Source of the DNA: Psychrobacter sp. 4Dc | Lineage (GTDB): Bacteria; Pseudomonadota; Gammaproteobacteria; Pseudomonadales; Moraxellaceae | DNA: 48,714 nucleotides | Direction of reading: 5' to 3' | NCBI RefSeq assembly: GCF_002836715.1 | Contig: NZ_PJAT01000088.1 | Coordinates: 1-48,714, forward strand | Program-made: the position numbers and the translations under genes | The notes under the pieces: generated by a model | Seen by the model: the letters and a program-made list of their open reading frames with translations, nothing else | Told to the model about the DNA's origin: nothing | Databases searched by the model: none | Shown: positions 1-9,396 of the stretch, in pieces | Position numbering within the stretch: position 1 is the stretch's first letter | How the letters are laid out: the number at the start of each line of letters is the position of its first letter

Positions 1-144
1 AAATTTTATAAAAAATTACCCATCAAACAATTAAAAAGTTATCATCATGAGTTTTTAATAACATGATAGTTTTTACAACGCATCAGATGCTTATGACCGA
101 CACGAGTTGGCAAAAGCAGTCTAAGCGCTTAATAGGATTACCCA

Positions 145-1074
145 ATGACCAACCGTGACCTCATCATCTTTGTGACGCTCTCTTTTATGTGGTCACTCTC
201 CTTCGTTTTTTATCGTATCGGCGTGCCCGAGTTTGGCTCATTGGCATTCGCCAGTTTGCGTGTGATATTCGCCGGATTAGTCATGTTGGTCTTTGTATTA
301 TTAAATAAGAAAAACAGAGTAGGCATCAAGGAGCATTGGAAAATGCTAGCACTCGTCGGCTTGTTTTCGGCAGCGCTACCTTTTGTGTTGTTCTCGTTTT
401 CCGCGCAGTCAGTGAACGCAGGCGTGCTAGCCGTGCTAAATGCTTCTGTACCGATGATGAGTGGTTTTATCGCCAGAGTCTTCTTTAAAGATAGGCTATC
501 GAAAAAACAAGCACTCGGTTTGGTCATCGGAGTGATTGGGGTAATCATACTGATGAGCGAAAGCTTATTTGGCGGAGGTGAGCCAGGCAAAGGATTGGTC
601 GAAGGGCTACTACCAATGGGTTACGCGCTACTAGCCTGTGTGGGTTATGCGCTTGGGGCCAACATTACCAAGAACTATCTGTACGAAGTATCGCCAGTCG
701 CTATCACCGCAGGATCGCTCATTATCGGTAGTATCATTATGCTGCCTGTGGCTTTTAATGAGTTCCCTTATGGCAAAGATATCAGCATAAAGGCGTGGGT
801 ATCAGTGATCTGTATCGGTGTATTTTCGACTGCCATTGCCCTTATCTTTATGAATCAGCTGATTAAAAATATTGGCCCGACGCGCGCCACCAGTATTACT
901 TTAGTCATCCCAATTTTTGCCATTATTTTAGGGTATCTATTACTTGGCGAGGCGCTAAATATACAAGCTATCATTGGTTCGATTGTGATATTGATCGGCA
1001 CATATCTGTCATTAGAGCTATCAATTAAGAAAATGCTAAAGCCAAAAGACAAGACCCAGACGAACAGTATTTAA
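145..1074 (+). CDS. EamA/DMT-family transporter
   Basis: A 309-residue inner-membrane protein of the drug/metabolite transporter superfamily, built from two tandem EamA halves (about residues 5-140 and 155-295) and around ten hydrophobic helices. The N-terminal half starts with TNRDLIIFVTLSFMWSLSF, typical of the family. A basic tail (KKMLKPKDKTQTNS) closes the protein on the cytoplasmic side. A Shine-Dalgarno-like AGGA lies about 8 bases before the ATG. EamA proteins export amino acids, nucleosides or other small metabolites; the substrate cannot be told from sequence. It stands alone, with 240 bases before the next gene. The family call is firm and the substrate unknown. Confidence 0.88.
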   Translation: MTNRDLIIFVTLSFMWSLSFVFYRIGVPEFGSLAFASLRVIFAGLVMLVFVLLNKKNRVGIKEHWKMLALVGLFSAALPFVLFSFSAQSVNAGVLAVLNASVPMMSGFIARVFFKDRLSKKQALGLVIGVIGVIILMSESLFGGGEPGKGLVEGLLPMGYALLACVGYALGANITKNYLYEVSPVAITAGSLIIGSIIMLPVAFNEFPYGKDISIKAWVSVICIGVFSTAIALIFMNQLIKNIGPTRATSITLVIPIFAIILGYLLLGEALNIQAIIGSIVILIGTYLSLELSIKKMLKPKDKTQTNSI

Positions 1075-1315
1075 GGCTTAGTAAACAGTCTTCGTAGTAA
1101 ACAGATACGAAGATTTGTATAGGTGAATATTGTTGTATCTGTTTGTAAATATTGCTTGGAATAATGAAATCTATCCCCTATAAATGTAGGCGCTAAACGT
1201 AGATTTACTAATGATATTATAAGTTTTTCTAAACAGCATGCGATAATAATTAGTATGATTGATGGTTGCTATAACTAAAGATCATAGATAGCAACAATAA
1301 CCAATAGGACAGATT

Positions 1316-2419
1316 ATGGCACACGATATTTTATTTGAGCCTGTAAAAATGGGTACACAAACGCTAAAAAACCGCATTATGATGGCCCCACTGACACGTC
1401 TGCGTGCCGTTGAGCCAGGCGATGTCCCTATCACATGGGCAGCAGAGTACTACTCGCAGCGTGCAGGGGCGGGCCTTGTCATCACTGAAGCGACGCAAGT
1501 ATCGTTTCAAGCAAAAGGCTATGCAGGCGCACCAGGGCTACATACTCAAGATCAAGTCACTGCATGGAAAGCCATCGTTGACAATGTCCATGCTAAAGGT
1601 GGCAAAATCGTCGTCCAGCTATGGCACACAGGACTTGTCTCACATGAAAGCGTACAACCTGAACGCCGTGCGCCAATTTCAGCCTCAGATGTCGATGTAG
1701 GTATCCGTACCTCATTGCGTGATAGTGACAACCAAGCCATTCGCGCGGATGCCACGCCGCCGCGCCCAGCCAGTCTTGATGAGATTCAGCAAGTGGTTAC
1801 TGACTTTGCGCATGCAACCAAGTGCGCGCAGGAAGCGGGGTTTGATGGTATTGAGATTCATGGCGCGCATGGTTATTTGCTGCATCAGTTTTGGGCCGAG
1901 CATACCAATCAGCGTGACGATGAATACGGTGGCAGCCGCGAAAACCGCGCGCGTCTGACCTTGGACGTGATTGATGCTTGCGTAGAGGCATGGGATGCAG
2001 ATCATATTGGTATTCGTATCTCGCCACTGGGCACATTCAACAATGTTGAGGGAGGCTACGAAGAAGACGATAACATTTGGCTGATTGAACAAATCAATAA
2101 GCGTGGTCTAATGTATTTGCATCTGTCAGAGCCAGATTGGGCAGGTGGTACGCCGTATAGCGATGAGTTCCGTCAGCGTGTCCGTGATGCGTTCGATCAG
2201 ACCATCATCGCGGCGGGTGGCTATGATGCGGACAAAGCTGAGAAGAACATCAAAGCAGGCTATATCGATGCGGTAGCATTCGGTCGTGATTATATTGCCA
2301 ACCCTGATCTCGCTGAACGTATTCAAGAGGGCGCACCGCTCAACGAGCAGCACCCAGAGAGCTTCTATGGTGGCAGCACGGTTGGCTACACTGATTATCC
2401 GTTTATGAATGAAGTGTAA
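1316..2419 (+). CDS. NADH:flavin oxidoreductase, old yellow enzyme family (NemA-like)
   Basis: An FMN-dependent ene-reductase of 367 residues, one TIM barrel. Visible family marks are APLTR (T27, near the FMN), QLWHTG around H104, and the substrate-anion pair H182/H185 in IHGAHGYLLHQFW, followed by the conserved DEYGGSRENR stretch. Late glycines in AAGGYD and AFGRDYIANPDL bind the FMN phosphate. Members reduce activated C=C bonds, N-ethylmaleimide or nitro compounds with NAD(P)H in the cytosol. An AGGACAG ribosome-binding site precedes the ATG. A strong bidirectional hairpin terminator follows, shared with the convergent pirin gene. The exact physiological substrate is unknown; NemA or a xenobiotic reductase are the nearest well-known relatives. 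Confidence 0.92.
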   Translation: MAHDILFEPVKMGTQTLKNRIMMAPLTRLRAVEPGDVPITWAAEYYSQRAGAGLVITEATQVSFQAKGYAGAPGLHTQDQVTAWKAIVDNVHAKGGKIVVQLWHTGLVSHESVQPERRAPISASDVDVGIRTSLRDSDNQAIRADATPPRPASLDEIQQVVTDFAHATKCAQEAGFDGIEIHGAHGYLLHQFWAEHTNQRDDEYGGSRENRARLTLDVIDACVEAWDADHIGIRISPLGTFNNVEGGYEEDDNIWLIEQINKRGLMYLHLSEPDWAGGTPYSDEFRQRVRDAFDQTIIAAGGYDADKAEKNIKAGYIDAVAFGRDYIANPDLAERIQEGAPLNEQHPESFYGGSTVGYTDYPFMNEV

Positions 2420-2468
2420 GCAATTATCCATCCGTCAGTATCACTGAATAGGCAGACAAACGCGTTAT

Positions 2469-2510
2469 AAAAAAGCCCTTTGACTATCGATAGTTAGAGG
2501 GCTTTTTTTT
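2469..2510. terminator. Bidirectional intrinsic terminator
   Basis: The arms AAAAGCCCT and AGGGCTTTT flank a loop region that contains the smaller palindrome CTATCGATAG, with an A-run on the left and a T-run on the right. It lies between the stop codons of the convergent flavin reductase and pirin genes, so it can end transcription from both sides. Confidence 0.85.
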
Positions 2511-2525
2511 ACGCATTTATTTTGA

Positions 2526-3491
2526 TTAATATCCAAAATTGCCTGTTTGATAATCACGGAACGTTTGTCGTAGCTCATCTTGGGTATTCATCACAAAGGG
2601 GCCGTGACCTGCGATAGGTTCACCGATTGGCTCGCCGCTTAGCAGTAGCAATTTGATAGGTGTGTATTCATCGGTAGTTGCAGGGTAGGTCAATTCGATA
2701 GTATCAGTAGCAGGTAATGATGAATGTTCAGATTGAGTGCCTACATGATTTCGAATAGGCGCTGAAAATTCAATTAGGCTGCCTGCGCTGACGGCTGTAC
2801 CGTTGACCAATATTTGACCTTCTTGTACCAGGAGTAGGGTATTGTGCGTTTTCGGTACTTGTAGCGTGGTTGTACCTGCTGTATGTAGCTCAATATCCCA
2901 CATATTGACTGGCGTAAAGGTCGTTGCTGCTCCCGCTATCCCATGCCAGTCACCGGCAATAATGGCAGCTTGGCCAATGACAGTTTGCTCGTCGCTATTG
3001 TCTATCAGATCAACGATAGGCATATCAGCACGTTTGATAGATTGGTATTTTGGGTCGGTCAGTTTATGGGCGCTTGGCAAGTTGACCCATAACTGCACCA
3101 TACTAAATATACCACCACGTTGCCCAAAGGCTTCAGAGTGGAACTCTTCGTGCAGAATACCGCGACCAGCAGTCATCCACTGTACATCACCTTCTAAAAT
3201 ATCACCGCGCCCACCTGTCGAATCTACATGACTAATCTCACCTGCATAAGCAATGGTGACAGTTTCAAAACCTTTATGTGGGTGTTGACCAACGCCATGT
3301 GGCTGCATTTTATAAGAGGGATTGGGTGAAAACGTTGTTGGCTTGGCATAGTCTAATAATAAGAAAGGATCAGTATGGCTATAATTAAGGTCTGGATTAT
3401 CATCTAGATGACTGATCAGAGTTTTTACAAAAAAGCCGTCACCTACCCAGTGCGACTCTTTTTCACCGTGAATGTGTTTAATTGAACGCAT
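2526..3491 (-). CDS. Pirin family protein
   Basis: A 321-residue double-cupin protein. The N-terminal cupin carries the pirin metal ligands: H70 and H72 in GQHPHKGFETVT and H114/E116 in GRGILHEEF. The C-terminal half (from about residue 190) is the second, less conserved pirin barrel, ending in a typical GPFVMNT segment. Bacterial pirins bind Fe or Ni and some act as quercetin dioxygenases; others modulate metabolic enzymes, so the role here is undetermined. The ATG is preceded by GAGGTGA. The gene is monocistronic and convergent with the flavin reductase, with a shared terminator. It is slightly longer than short pirins of about 230 residues but normal for the long class. Confidence 0.92.
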   Translation of the reverse strand: MRSIKHIHGEKESHWVGDGFFVKTLISHLDDNPDLNYSHTDPFLLLDYAKPTTFSPNPSYKMQPHGVGQHPHKGFETVTIAYAGEISHVDSTGGRGDILEGDVQWMTAGRGILHEEFHSEAFGQRGGIFSMVQLWVNLPSAHKLTDPKYQSIKRADMPIVDLIDNSDEQTVIGQAAIIAGDWHGIAGAATTFTPVNMWDIELHTAGTTTLQVPKTHNTLLLVQEGQILVNGTAVSAGSLIEFSAPIRNHVGTQSEHSSLPATDTIELTYPATTDEYTPIKLLLLSGEPIGEPIAGHGPFVMNTQDELRQTFRDYQTGNFGY

Positions 3492-3656
3492 GGGTCACCT
3501 CATTAGTCTAATTAGAATTACTATCAATAGAAAAGCTATTATTAAGTAATACTACTATGAATATAAGAGTAGATTGTATGAGTTTTTATTACTATTTCAT
3601 TCCTAGTGCTGTCGGCAGCGATTAAGCAAACGTTAAACACTTATAAGTGTCCATGA

Positions 3657-4940
3657 TTAGACGATCTCACCACTCACAAAACCACTTGCCCATGCCCACT
3701 GAAAATTATAACCACCAAGCCAGCCGGTCACATCAAGCACTTCACCGATAAAGTATAAGCCGTCTTGTAAATTGCTTTGCATCGTTTTGGAGGATACTTC
3801 ATCGGTTGTGACGCCGCCGCGTGTGACCTCAGCGGTTCGGTAACCTTCTGTACCCGAGGGTTTGAGCTGCCAGCCATTAAGGGTAATACCAAGCTCTGTG
3901 AGACGTTCGTCTTTAATATTAGCAAGCTCCGTATCTTTGATGTCTTCCCACAGATGCGTCTGTAACGCTGCCAATAGCTTCTTGGGTAATGCATTGTCTG
4001 TATTTTCTGCCAATACGGTACGAATAAGCTGGCGTGGGTGTGATTTTTTACGAGTCAGTAAAAGTTCAGTGACGTCTATTTCAGGCAACAGATTGATACT
4101 GATGGTTTCGCCAGTCTGCCAATAGTTGGATAGCTGTAGCATGGCAGGGCCAGAGAGACCGCGATGGGTAAATAGGACAGGTAATTTAAAAGAGATACGC
4201 TCGTTACTGGCAATAACTGGCAGACTGATACCAGCCAAGGCACGGATAAGTTCGCCTGTTTTATCAGTGAAAGTAAACGGGACTAAACTGGCATCAGTAG
4301 GCACGAGCGTATGCCCGAACTGCTGTGCCAACTCATAGCCGATACCACTTGCTCCCATGGTCGGGATAGATAAACCCCCAGTAGCGACCACCAAAGATTC
4401 ACAGCTATAGCGTGTCTGCGCAGATTGAGTACCGCTCGCGATGTCTTTTTTACCAAGCTTTTTGCTCGTCGTTAGATAAAAGCGTTCGCCTTTATCATGA
4501 ACAGCAGTTTTAACATGATCAATCTGAGCATTAAGCTTTACTTGTACACCTACGGCCGCGCACTCATCTAGTAGCATAGATAAGATGTCTTGTGCTGAGT
4601 CATCACAGAACAGCTGACCGTGTTCGCGCTCATGGTAGGCAATCTTATGCGACTCTACCATGCCGATAAACTCCCAACTTGGGTAACGACTTAGCGCTGA
4701 TTTGCAGAAGTGGGGATTGGCACCAATAAAGTGCTCAGGCTCCACAAAGTAATTGGTAAAGTTGCAGCGACCACCACCCGACATCAAAATCTTTTTGCCG
4801 GCTTTATTGGTATGATCCAAAACCAATACGCGGCGACCGCGCCGTCCGGCAGTCAGTGCACAGTACAACCCTGAAGCGCCAGCACCAATAATAACGACAT
4901 CATAGTGAGTATGGTTTTGTGCATTGCGTTGATTAGTCAT
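3657..4940 (-). CDS. NAD(P)/FAD-dependent oxidoreductase, HI0933/YhiN family
   Basis: A 427-residue flavoprotein. The N-terminus has the FAD-binding Rossmann motif VVIIGAGASGLYCAL (G19-x-G21-x-x-G24), followed by the family hallmark AGKKILMSGGGRCNFTN. A GGLSIPTMGASG segment lies mid-protein, and the C-terminal EVTRGGV and the final GGYNFQWAWASG stretch complete the FAD site, as in the HI0933/BaiN-like family. The family is widespread but its physiological reaction is not settled. The ribosome-binding site is weak. It is divergent from acs across 451 bases. The family call is certain, the substrate is not. Confidence 0.9.
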   Translation of the reverse strand: MTNQRNAQNHTHYDVVIIGAGASGLYCALTAGRRGRRVLVLDHTNKAGKKILMSGGGRCNFTNYFVEPEHFIGANPHFCKSALSRYPSWEFIGMVESHKIAYHEREHGQLFCDDSAQDILSMLLDECAAVGVQVKLNAQIDHVKTAVHDKGERFYLTTSKKLGKKDIASGTQSAQTRYSCESLVVATGGLSIPTMGASGIGYELAQQFGHTLVPTDASLVPFTFTDKTGELIRALAGISLPVIASNERISFKLPVLFTHRGLSGPAMLQLSNYWQTGETISINLLPEIDVTELLLTRKKSHPRQLIRTVLAENTDNALPKKLLAALQTHLWEDIKDTELANIKDERLTELGITLNGWQLKPSGTEGYRTAEVTRGGVTTDEVSSKTMQSNLQDGLYFIGEVLDVTGWLGGYNFQWAWASGFVSGEIV

Positions 4941-5391
4941 TGCGGTCTCGTAAAACGATGGGGTGAAAAAAGTATAACCAGGCCAAGCATTGTTTTTATT
5001 AAAAACGCGGCTGACATTTTGTTAAATGAAGCAGTATGTTTAGTGTAGCTATTGTCCATATTTCACTAAAGGTTACAAGGATTAAATGCCCTAAGCCATA
5101 CGCTGTTACCGTGTGATCACAACCAGCTGTCATTTTAGTACTATCGTTATGATAGCTGCCCCTATAAATAGCATTATACGTACCAGTATAAGTACTAATA
5201 TAATTATCTAAACATACAGATGTACAGTGAAATTGTTATGTTTGGCTTTTGATGTCTTGCAACGGTCACGCTTATTTGTCAAACTAACGATGAGCGTCAC
5301 ACATTATGGAAGATGACTCTTATCGCTTACATGGGGCGCGTCATAGACGTTTATCCGTGTAGGTCATAATAATTAAAAGGGACCCAACACT
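4941..5391. other. Intergenic region between divergent flavoprotein gene and acs
   Basis: No gene-like ORF is seen in these 451 bases. The region must hold the promoters of both flanking genes. The only striking sequence is the 10-bp palindrome TGTGATCACA at 5112-5121; it lacks the six-base spacer of a CRP site, so I do not call it an operator. An AAAAGGGA ribosome-binding site for acs lies at the right end. Confidence 0.5.
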
Positions 5392-7353
5392 ATGACTCAG
5401 AAATCATTTCCTATCTCAGCCGAGTTTATGGCTGCTGCCAATACCACACCTGATAAGTACCTTACAGACTACCAGCAATCTATCGAATCACCCGAAGCAA
5501 TTGATGCTTTTTGGGCGAAGCGTGCTGAGCTAATCGACTGGATAAAAAAACCAACTAAGGTCAGTAACGTCAATTATGACTTAGATGATTTTCGCATCAA
5601 ATGGTTTGAAGATGGTGAGCTAAATATCTCAGTCAACTGTCTTGATCGTCACCTTGAAGAAAACCCATACAAGCCGGCTATCATTTGGGAAGGTGATCAC
5701 CCTTCGTTGCACAAAATCATTTCTTTTAAAGAGTTACATGAAGCCGTCTGCCGCTTAGGTAATTCATTGCGCAAGCTTGGCGTTGTAAAAGGTGACCGCG
5801 TAACCTTGTATATGCCGATGATACCAGAAGCCATGGTAGCGATGCTGGCATGTGCGCGTATTGGTGCGGTGCATTCAGTGGTGTTTGGTGGTTTTTCTGC
5901 CGAGAGTCTGGGCAATCGCTTGATAGACAGTCGCTCAAAGGTTGTTATCACAGCTGACGAAGGTTTACGCGGCGGTAAGCACACACCGCTTAAAGCCAAT
6001 GTCGATCACGCACTCGACATGGATGGCACTGAGAGTGTCGAAAAAGTCATCGTCGTTCATCGTACGGGTAACTCTATACCGATGAGTGGCCGCCGTGATG
6101 TGTGGTATCACAATCTGGTCGATGGTCAATCAGAGATCTGTGAGCCTGAAGTCATGAATGCCGAAGACCCGCTATTTTTATTATATACGTCTGGCTCTAC
6201 TGGTAAGCCAAAAGGTGTAGTGCATACTACAGGCGGCTATATTACCTATGCTATCTCAACGTTCCGTGATGTGTTTGATATCAAAGAAGATGACGTCTAC
6301 TGGTGTACAGCAGATGTGGGCTGGATTACTGGCCACACGTACTCGACCTATGCACCACTGGCCAATGGTACGACAACGGTAATGTTCGAAGGTGTGCCAG
6401 AGCATCCAACATGGGCACGTATCGGTCATATTATCGATAAGCATGACGTGACTATCCTATACACTGCACCGACAGCCATTCGTGCAATGATGAAAGAGGG
6501 CGACGCCTTCGTTCGAGAGTCGGATCGTTCAAGTTTGCGTCTGCTAGGGTCGGTCGGTGAGCCGATCAACCCAGAAGCGTGGGACTGGTACTACAATGTC
6601 GTCGGTGATGGTAAATGTCCTATCGTCGATACATGGTGGCAGACCGAGACAGGCGGCATCTTAATGGCGCCAATACCAGGCACGGTCGATCTCAAACCGG
6701 GCGCGGCAATGACACCGCTATATGGTGTCAAACCAGAAGTCGTCGATAGTGATGGTGCGATTTTAGAAGGCCCTGCAGAAGGCAATTTGGTGATCAGTAG
6801 CGGTTGGCCAGGGCAGATGCGTACTATCTACAATGACCATCCACGTTTTTTAAAGACTTACTTTAGCGATTATCCAGGTCATTATTTCACAGGTGATGGC
6901 GCTCAGCGTGATGAAGATGGGCATTACTGGATTACCGGTCGTGTTGATGATGTACTCAATGTTGCAGGGCATCGCTTGGGCACAGCAGAGATTGAGAGCG
7001 CCGTGGTTGCGCATCCTGCGACTGCTGAAGCTGCGATTGTCGGTATGCCGCATGAGATACGCGGTACAGGTATCTGTGCATTTATCATTCTAAAGTCAGG
7101 TGAAGAAAAGACCGACGATCTAAAGGCAGAACTAAAACGTCATGTGCGTGCCGAGATTGGACCAATTGCGACTTTAGATGCCATTTATATGGTTGATGCA
7201 CTACCAAAAACGCGCTCAGGAAAAATCATGCGCCGTATCTTGCGTAACCTTGCAGCAGGTCAATATGTAGGGCTGGGCGACCTATCTACGCTTGCCGATA
7301 GCTCAGTGATTAATGACTTGGTTGAAGAAGTCAAAGCGGGCCGCGGAGAGTAA
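5392..7353 (+). CDS. acs: Acetyl-CoA synthetase
   Basis: AMP-forming acetate:CoA ligase of 653 residues, the normal length. It converts acetate, ATP and CoA to acetyl-CoA through an acetyl-adenylate. Visible are the P-loop-like [11 protein letters not shown], the acetate-pocket WWQTETGG, the adenylate-binding [13 protein letters not shown], the hinge [13 protein letters not shown], and near the end [11 protein letters not shown], whose K611 is the catalytic lysine controlled by acetylation in this family. The gene is monocistronic and followed by a hairpin terminator. With the ackA-pta pair about 20 kb away it gives high- and low-affinity routes between acetate and acetyl-CoA. Identification is very secure. 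Confidence 0.98.
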   Translation: MTQKSFPISAEFMAAANTTPDKYLTDYQQSIESPEAIDAFWAKRAELIDWIKKPTKVSNVNYDLDDFRIKWFEDGELNISVNCLDRHLEENPYKPAIIWEGDHPSLHKIISFKELHEAVCRLGNSLRKLGVVKGDRVTLYMPMIPEAMVAMLACARIGAVHSVVFGGFSAESLGNRLIDSRSKVVITADEGLRGGKHTPLKANVDHALDMDGTESVEKVIVVHRTGNSIPMSGRRDVWYHNLVDGQSEICEPEVMNAEDPLFLLYTSGSTGKPKGVVHTTGGYITYAISTFRDVFDIKEDDVYWCTADVGWITGHTYSTYAPLANGTTTVMFEGVPEHPTWARIGHIIDKHDVTILYTAPTAIRAMMKEGDAFVRESDRSSLRLLGSVGEPINPEAWDWYYNVVGDGKCPIVDTWWQTETGGILMAPIPGTVDLKPGAAMTPLYGVKPEVVDSDGAILEGPAEGNLVISSGWPGQMRTIYNDHPRFLKTYFSDYPGHYFTGDGAQRDEDGHYWITGRVDDVLNVAGHRLGTAEIESAVVAHPATAEAAIVGMPHEIRGTGICAFIILKSGEEKTDDLKAELKRHVRAEIGPIATLDAIYMVDALPKTRSGKIMRRILRNLAAGQYVGLGDLSTLADSSVINDLVEEVKAGRGE

Positions 7354-7432
7354 GTTAGCCTGATAACGAACCTGCAGTATTAAGGATAGTTATTCAGTAC
7401 TAGCCATTGATATTTGTATATTGAAGTTGAAT

Positions 7433-7467
7433 AAAAGCCATGTTATCGAGAATAGCATGGCTTTTTT
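7433..7467 (+). terminator. Intrinsic terminator after acs
   Basis: The arms AAAAGCCATG and CATGGCTTTT enclose a 12-base loop region and are followed by a run of T. It lies about 80 bases past the acs stop codon. Confidence 0.75.
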
Positions 7468-7634
7468 ACGTAGACGATATTGATATTGAGTCACTTTGAA
7501 GGTTCAATAATGCTAACAAGACAACATCGCTACCATTTTAATTGAGGATTAATTGACGAGTCACTCGGTACTTACTAGGTTAGATACTCAATATAGTAGC
7601 GACTCGTAAATACTTTATAAGGTCTACTGTCATC

Positions 7635-8834
7635 ATGACTGATCATGCTTCGTGCTCAACTGTCCTATCTGCCCCAAAAATCGCCATCATCGGTGGTGGC
7701 CTAACGGGTTTGCTCACCGCAACACTATTAGAGTGCGCGTCAAACCAGACAGGCTCGTCATCTAACACCCCGCAAATCACTATCTTTGAAAAATCACGTA
7801 GTGTGGGCCGTTTGGCGACCCGCTATCGCAGCGATAGTGAAACTGGTAAGAACTGGCAATGGTCGTTCGGTGCACAGTTTTTTACTGCGAAAACTGCTGT
7901 CTTTCAACAATTTATCGCGCCTTGGTTAGATACAGGGTTGCTACAGCCATGGTGTGCTGAAGTGATTGAGTTAACGGCATCAAGTGACAATTATCAGTCA
8001 CCTAATATCCAAAGCAAAGAGCAATGGGACGTGGTGCATGCACGCTATATCAGCACACCGAAAATGACCAGTTGGGGCCGTGAGTTAGCCGCTGCGCTCA
8101 AACATACGACCATAGTATTTAAGACCCGTGTCGCACCGCTTGCTCAATATTTGCAGTCTCAGCATCAGATCCAGAACCAGACTCATAATCAAACTTTTAA
8201 TCAAAACAGCAAGCAAACTGAGCTATTTGACGAAACTGGAGCCAGTCTGGGTTGGTTTGATTGGGTTATTTGCACAGCGCCAAATGGTCAGGCGATAGAG
8301 CTGATGTCAGATAGTGGCTTTGCTCAACAAGACAAAATTACTAAACCGCAAATGCAAGCCTGCTATACGCTGATGCTTGGCTGGGATGATGTGCAAAAAC
8401 TACCTGAAACATTAAATGGCCAACTTGCACCGCAGTGGGATGTCGCTTATTTAAATAGCGCTGTTCTCGATAGGATATTTATTGAGCATCAAAAGCCTGC
8501 TCGTGATGAGCTACTACCAAGTGTCACCATTCATGCACGTAATGACTGGTCAGAGACCCACGTCGATGACGATATTGAGTCAGTCAAAGAACAATTATTA
8601 CAGGCGGCAAAACAAGCATTAAATTGGAATGAAGCTAGCGCACCTAGCCAGACAGATTGTCATCGTTGGCGCTATGCGGCTACTATCGTAAATAAGGATA
8701 CTGAAGAGCTAGGCATCTTAATCGATGAAACCAAGCAATGGATCGTTAGTGGTGACTGGTGTGCAAAAGGTAATATAGAAAGCAGCTATCGAATGGCGCA
8801 GCAAACCGTTAAGGCAGTTATGCAAACGCAGTAA
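7635..8834 (+). CDS. Renalase-like FAD-dependent oxidoreductase
   Basis: A 399-residue flavoprotein. It begins with a Rossmann FAD motif, IAIIGGGLTGLLTATLL (about residues 17-33), then the EKSRSVGRLATR adenosine-binding segment. A central ICTAPNGQAIELM strand and the C-terminal HRWRYA motif and WIVSGDWCAKGNIESSYRMA region are typical of bacterial renalase-like NAD(P)/FAD proteins, which oxidise isomeric dihydronicotinamides. A Gln/Asn/His-rich insertion (around residues 175-195, QHQIQNQTHNQTFNQNSKQT) looks like a species-specific low-complexity loop. The gene is transcribed alone and is convergent with the putative small RNA downstream. The fold assignment is good and the reaction inferred. 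Confidence 0.82.
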   Translation: MTDHASCSTVLSAPKIAIIGGGLTGLLTATLLECASNQTGSSSNTPQITIFEKSRSVGRLATRYRSDSETGKNWQWSFGAQFFTAKTAVFQQFIAPWLDTGLLQPWCAEVIELTASSDNYQSPNIQSKEQWDVVHARYISTPKMTSWGRELAAALKHTTIVFKTRVAPLAQYLQSQHQIQNQTHNQTFNQNSKQTELFDETGASLGWFDWVICTAPNGQAIELMSDSGFAQQDKITKPQMQACYTLMLGWDDVQKLPETLNGQLAPQWDVAYLNSAVLDRIFIEHQKPARDELLPSVTIHARNDWSETHVDDDIESVKEQLLQAAKQALNWNEASAPSQTDCHRWRYAATIVNKDTEELGILIDETKQWIVSGDWCAKGNIESSYRMAQQTVKAVMQTQ

Positions 8835-8898
8835 GCGTAATATCTATGCTCATTATTTTGCATTGTTTAACGATATTTAGGTTTAGCAAAACGTAAGC

Positions 8899-8930
8899 AA
8901 AAAAAGGCCCACAGAGGAGGTACTGTGGGC
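8899..8930 (-). terminator. Minus-strand intrinsic terminator with anti-SD loop
   Basis: A perfect 8-bp stem (8907-8914 with 8923-8930), an eight-base loop and a T7 tail on the minus strand. It lies 65 bases past the end of the convergent flavoprotein gene. It lacks a T-tract on the plus strand, so it works only leftward. Confidence 0.75.
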
Positions 8931-9001
8931 TGAGGAAAACGGGTCATGTATTAGCTACACAGGCCGTGGTCAAGAGTTGTTGTAATTATTGGTGCTCTCT
9001 A
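8899..9001 (-). ncRNA. Candidate Fur-regulated small RNA
   Basis: On the minus strand a Fur-box-like sequence overlaps the upstream promoter region, a TATAAA -10 lies at 9008-9013, and an RNA of about 100 bases starting near 9001 would end in a strong intrinsic terminator: GCCCACAG, loop TACCTCCT, CTGTGGGC, then seven T. The loop is complementary to the Shine-Dalgarno core. No ORF explains a terminator in this orientation, since the nearest minus-strand gene upstream starts at 10677 and has its own terminator. The layout resembles iron-starvation RNAs of the RyhB/PrrF/NrrF type, but I recognise no sequence homology; expression is inferred. Confidence 0.55.
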
Positions 9002-9014
9002 CTGTTATTTATAA

Positions 9015-9029
9015 AGGTAATAATTATCA
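9015..9029. promoter_or_regulatory. Fur-box-like operator
   Basis: AGGTAATAATTATCA matches 12 of 14 fixed positions of the 7-1-7 Fur consensus (TGATAAT-N-ATTATCA); the right half-site is perfect. It lies immediately upstream of the TATAAA -10 (9008-9013) read on the minus strand, a position where bound Fur would block RNA polymerase. Binding is inferred from the match only. Confidence 0.5.
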
Positions 9030-9396
9030 ATACAATAGGTGGAAATATTTAACTATTAACATTTACTGATTTAAGTGTACAAGTGTTCTGGTACAGTCGC
9101 TATGATAGCGCAATTGATTACTGTCTGGCGGTTTTGGTTACAGTATATTACGTTGTAAAAGTCCAAAAGACGCCAAGACTGGTATGAAGCACTGATATTT
9201 AGAGTAAGTAGCGGAGCTTTATGATGAAATCATTAATAAAGGCTGCCAATAATTTCAATACGTTATGTCGATAGGAGGTCATCTAGTCGATCTTGATACC
9301 TTTGATAACTCAATCGCTGCAGAGATGGCATGACGCCTTGTCCGAAAAATGCTAAGCTATCTGCCATTATTATGTTCATATTAAACTGGGTTTGCC
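9030..9396. other. Gene-free region upstream of pgsA
   Basis: No ORF of gene character is seen here; the longest start-led frame near 9222 encodes only 17 residues. It holds a likely pgsA promoter at its right end and the outer promoter elements of the candidate minus-strand RNA at its left end. A short palindrome CGCTATGATAGCG lies near 9099-9111. Confidence 0.4.
9350..9358 (+). promoter_or_regulatory. Extended -10 promoter candidate for pgsA
   Basis: TGC followed by TAAGCT, an extended -10 pattern, lies 38 bases before the pgsA start codon. The -35 region is poor. The same TGC-TAxxxT pattern precedes several other genes in this window. Confidence 0.35.

Noticed and set aside
1083..1117. 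Terminator after the EamA gene (CTTCGT ... ACGAAG)
   Set aside because: Only a six-base stem with a long loop and no T-run.
5112..5121. CRP-type operator TGTGATCACA upstream of acs
   Set aside because: The half-sites abut without the required six-base spacer, so it is only a short palindrome.
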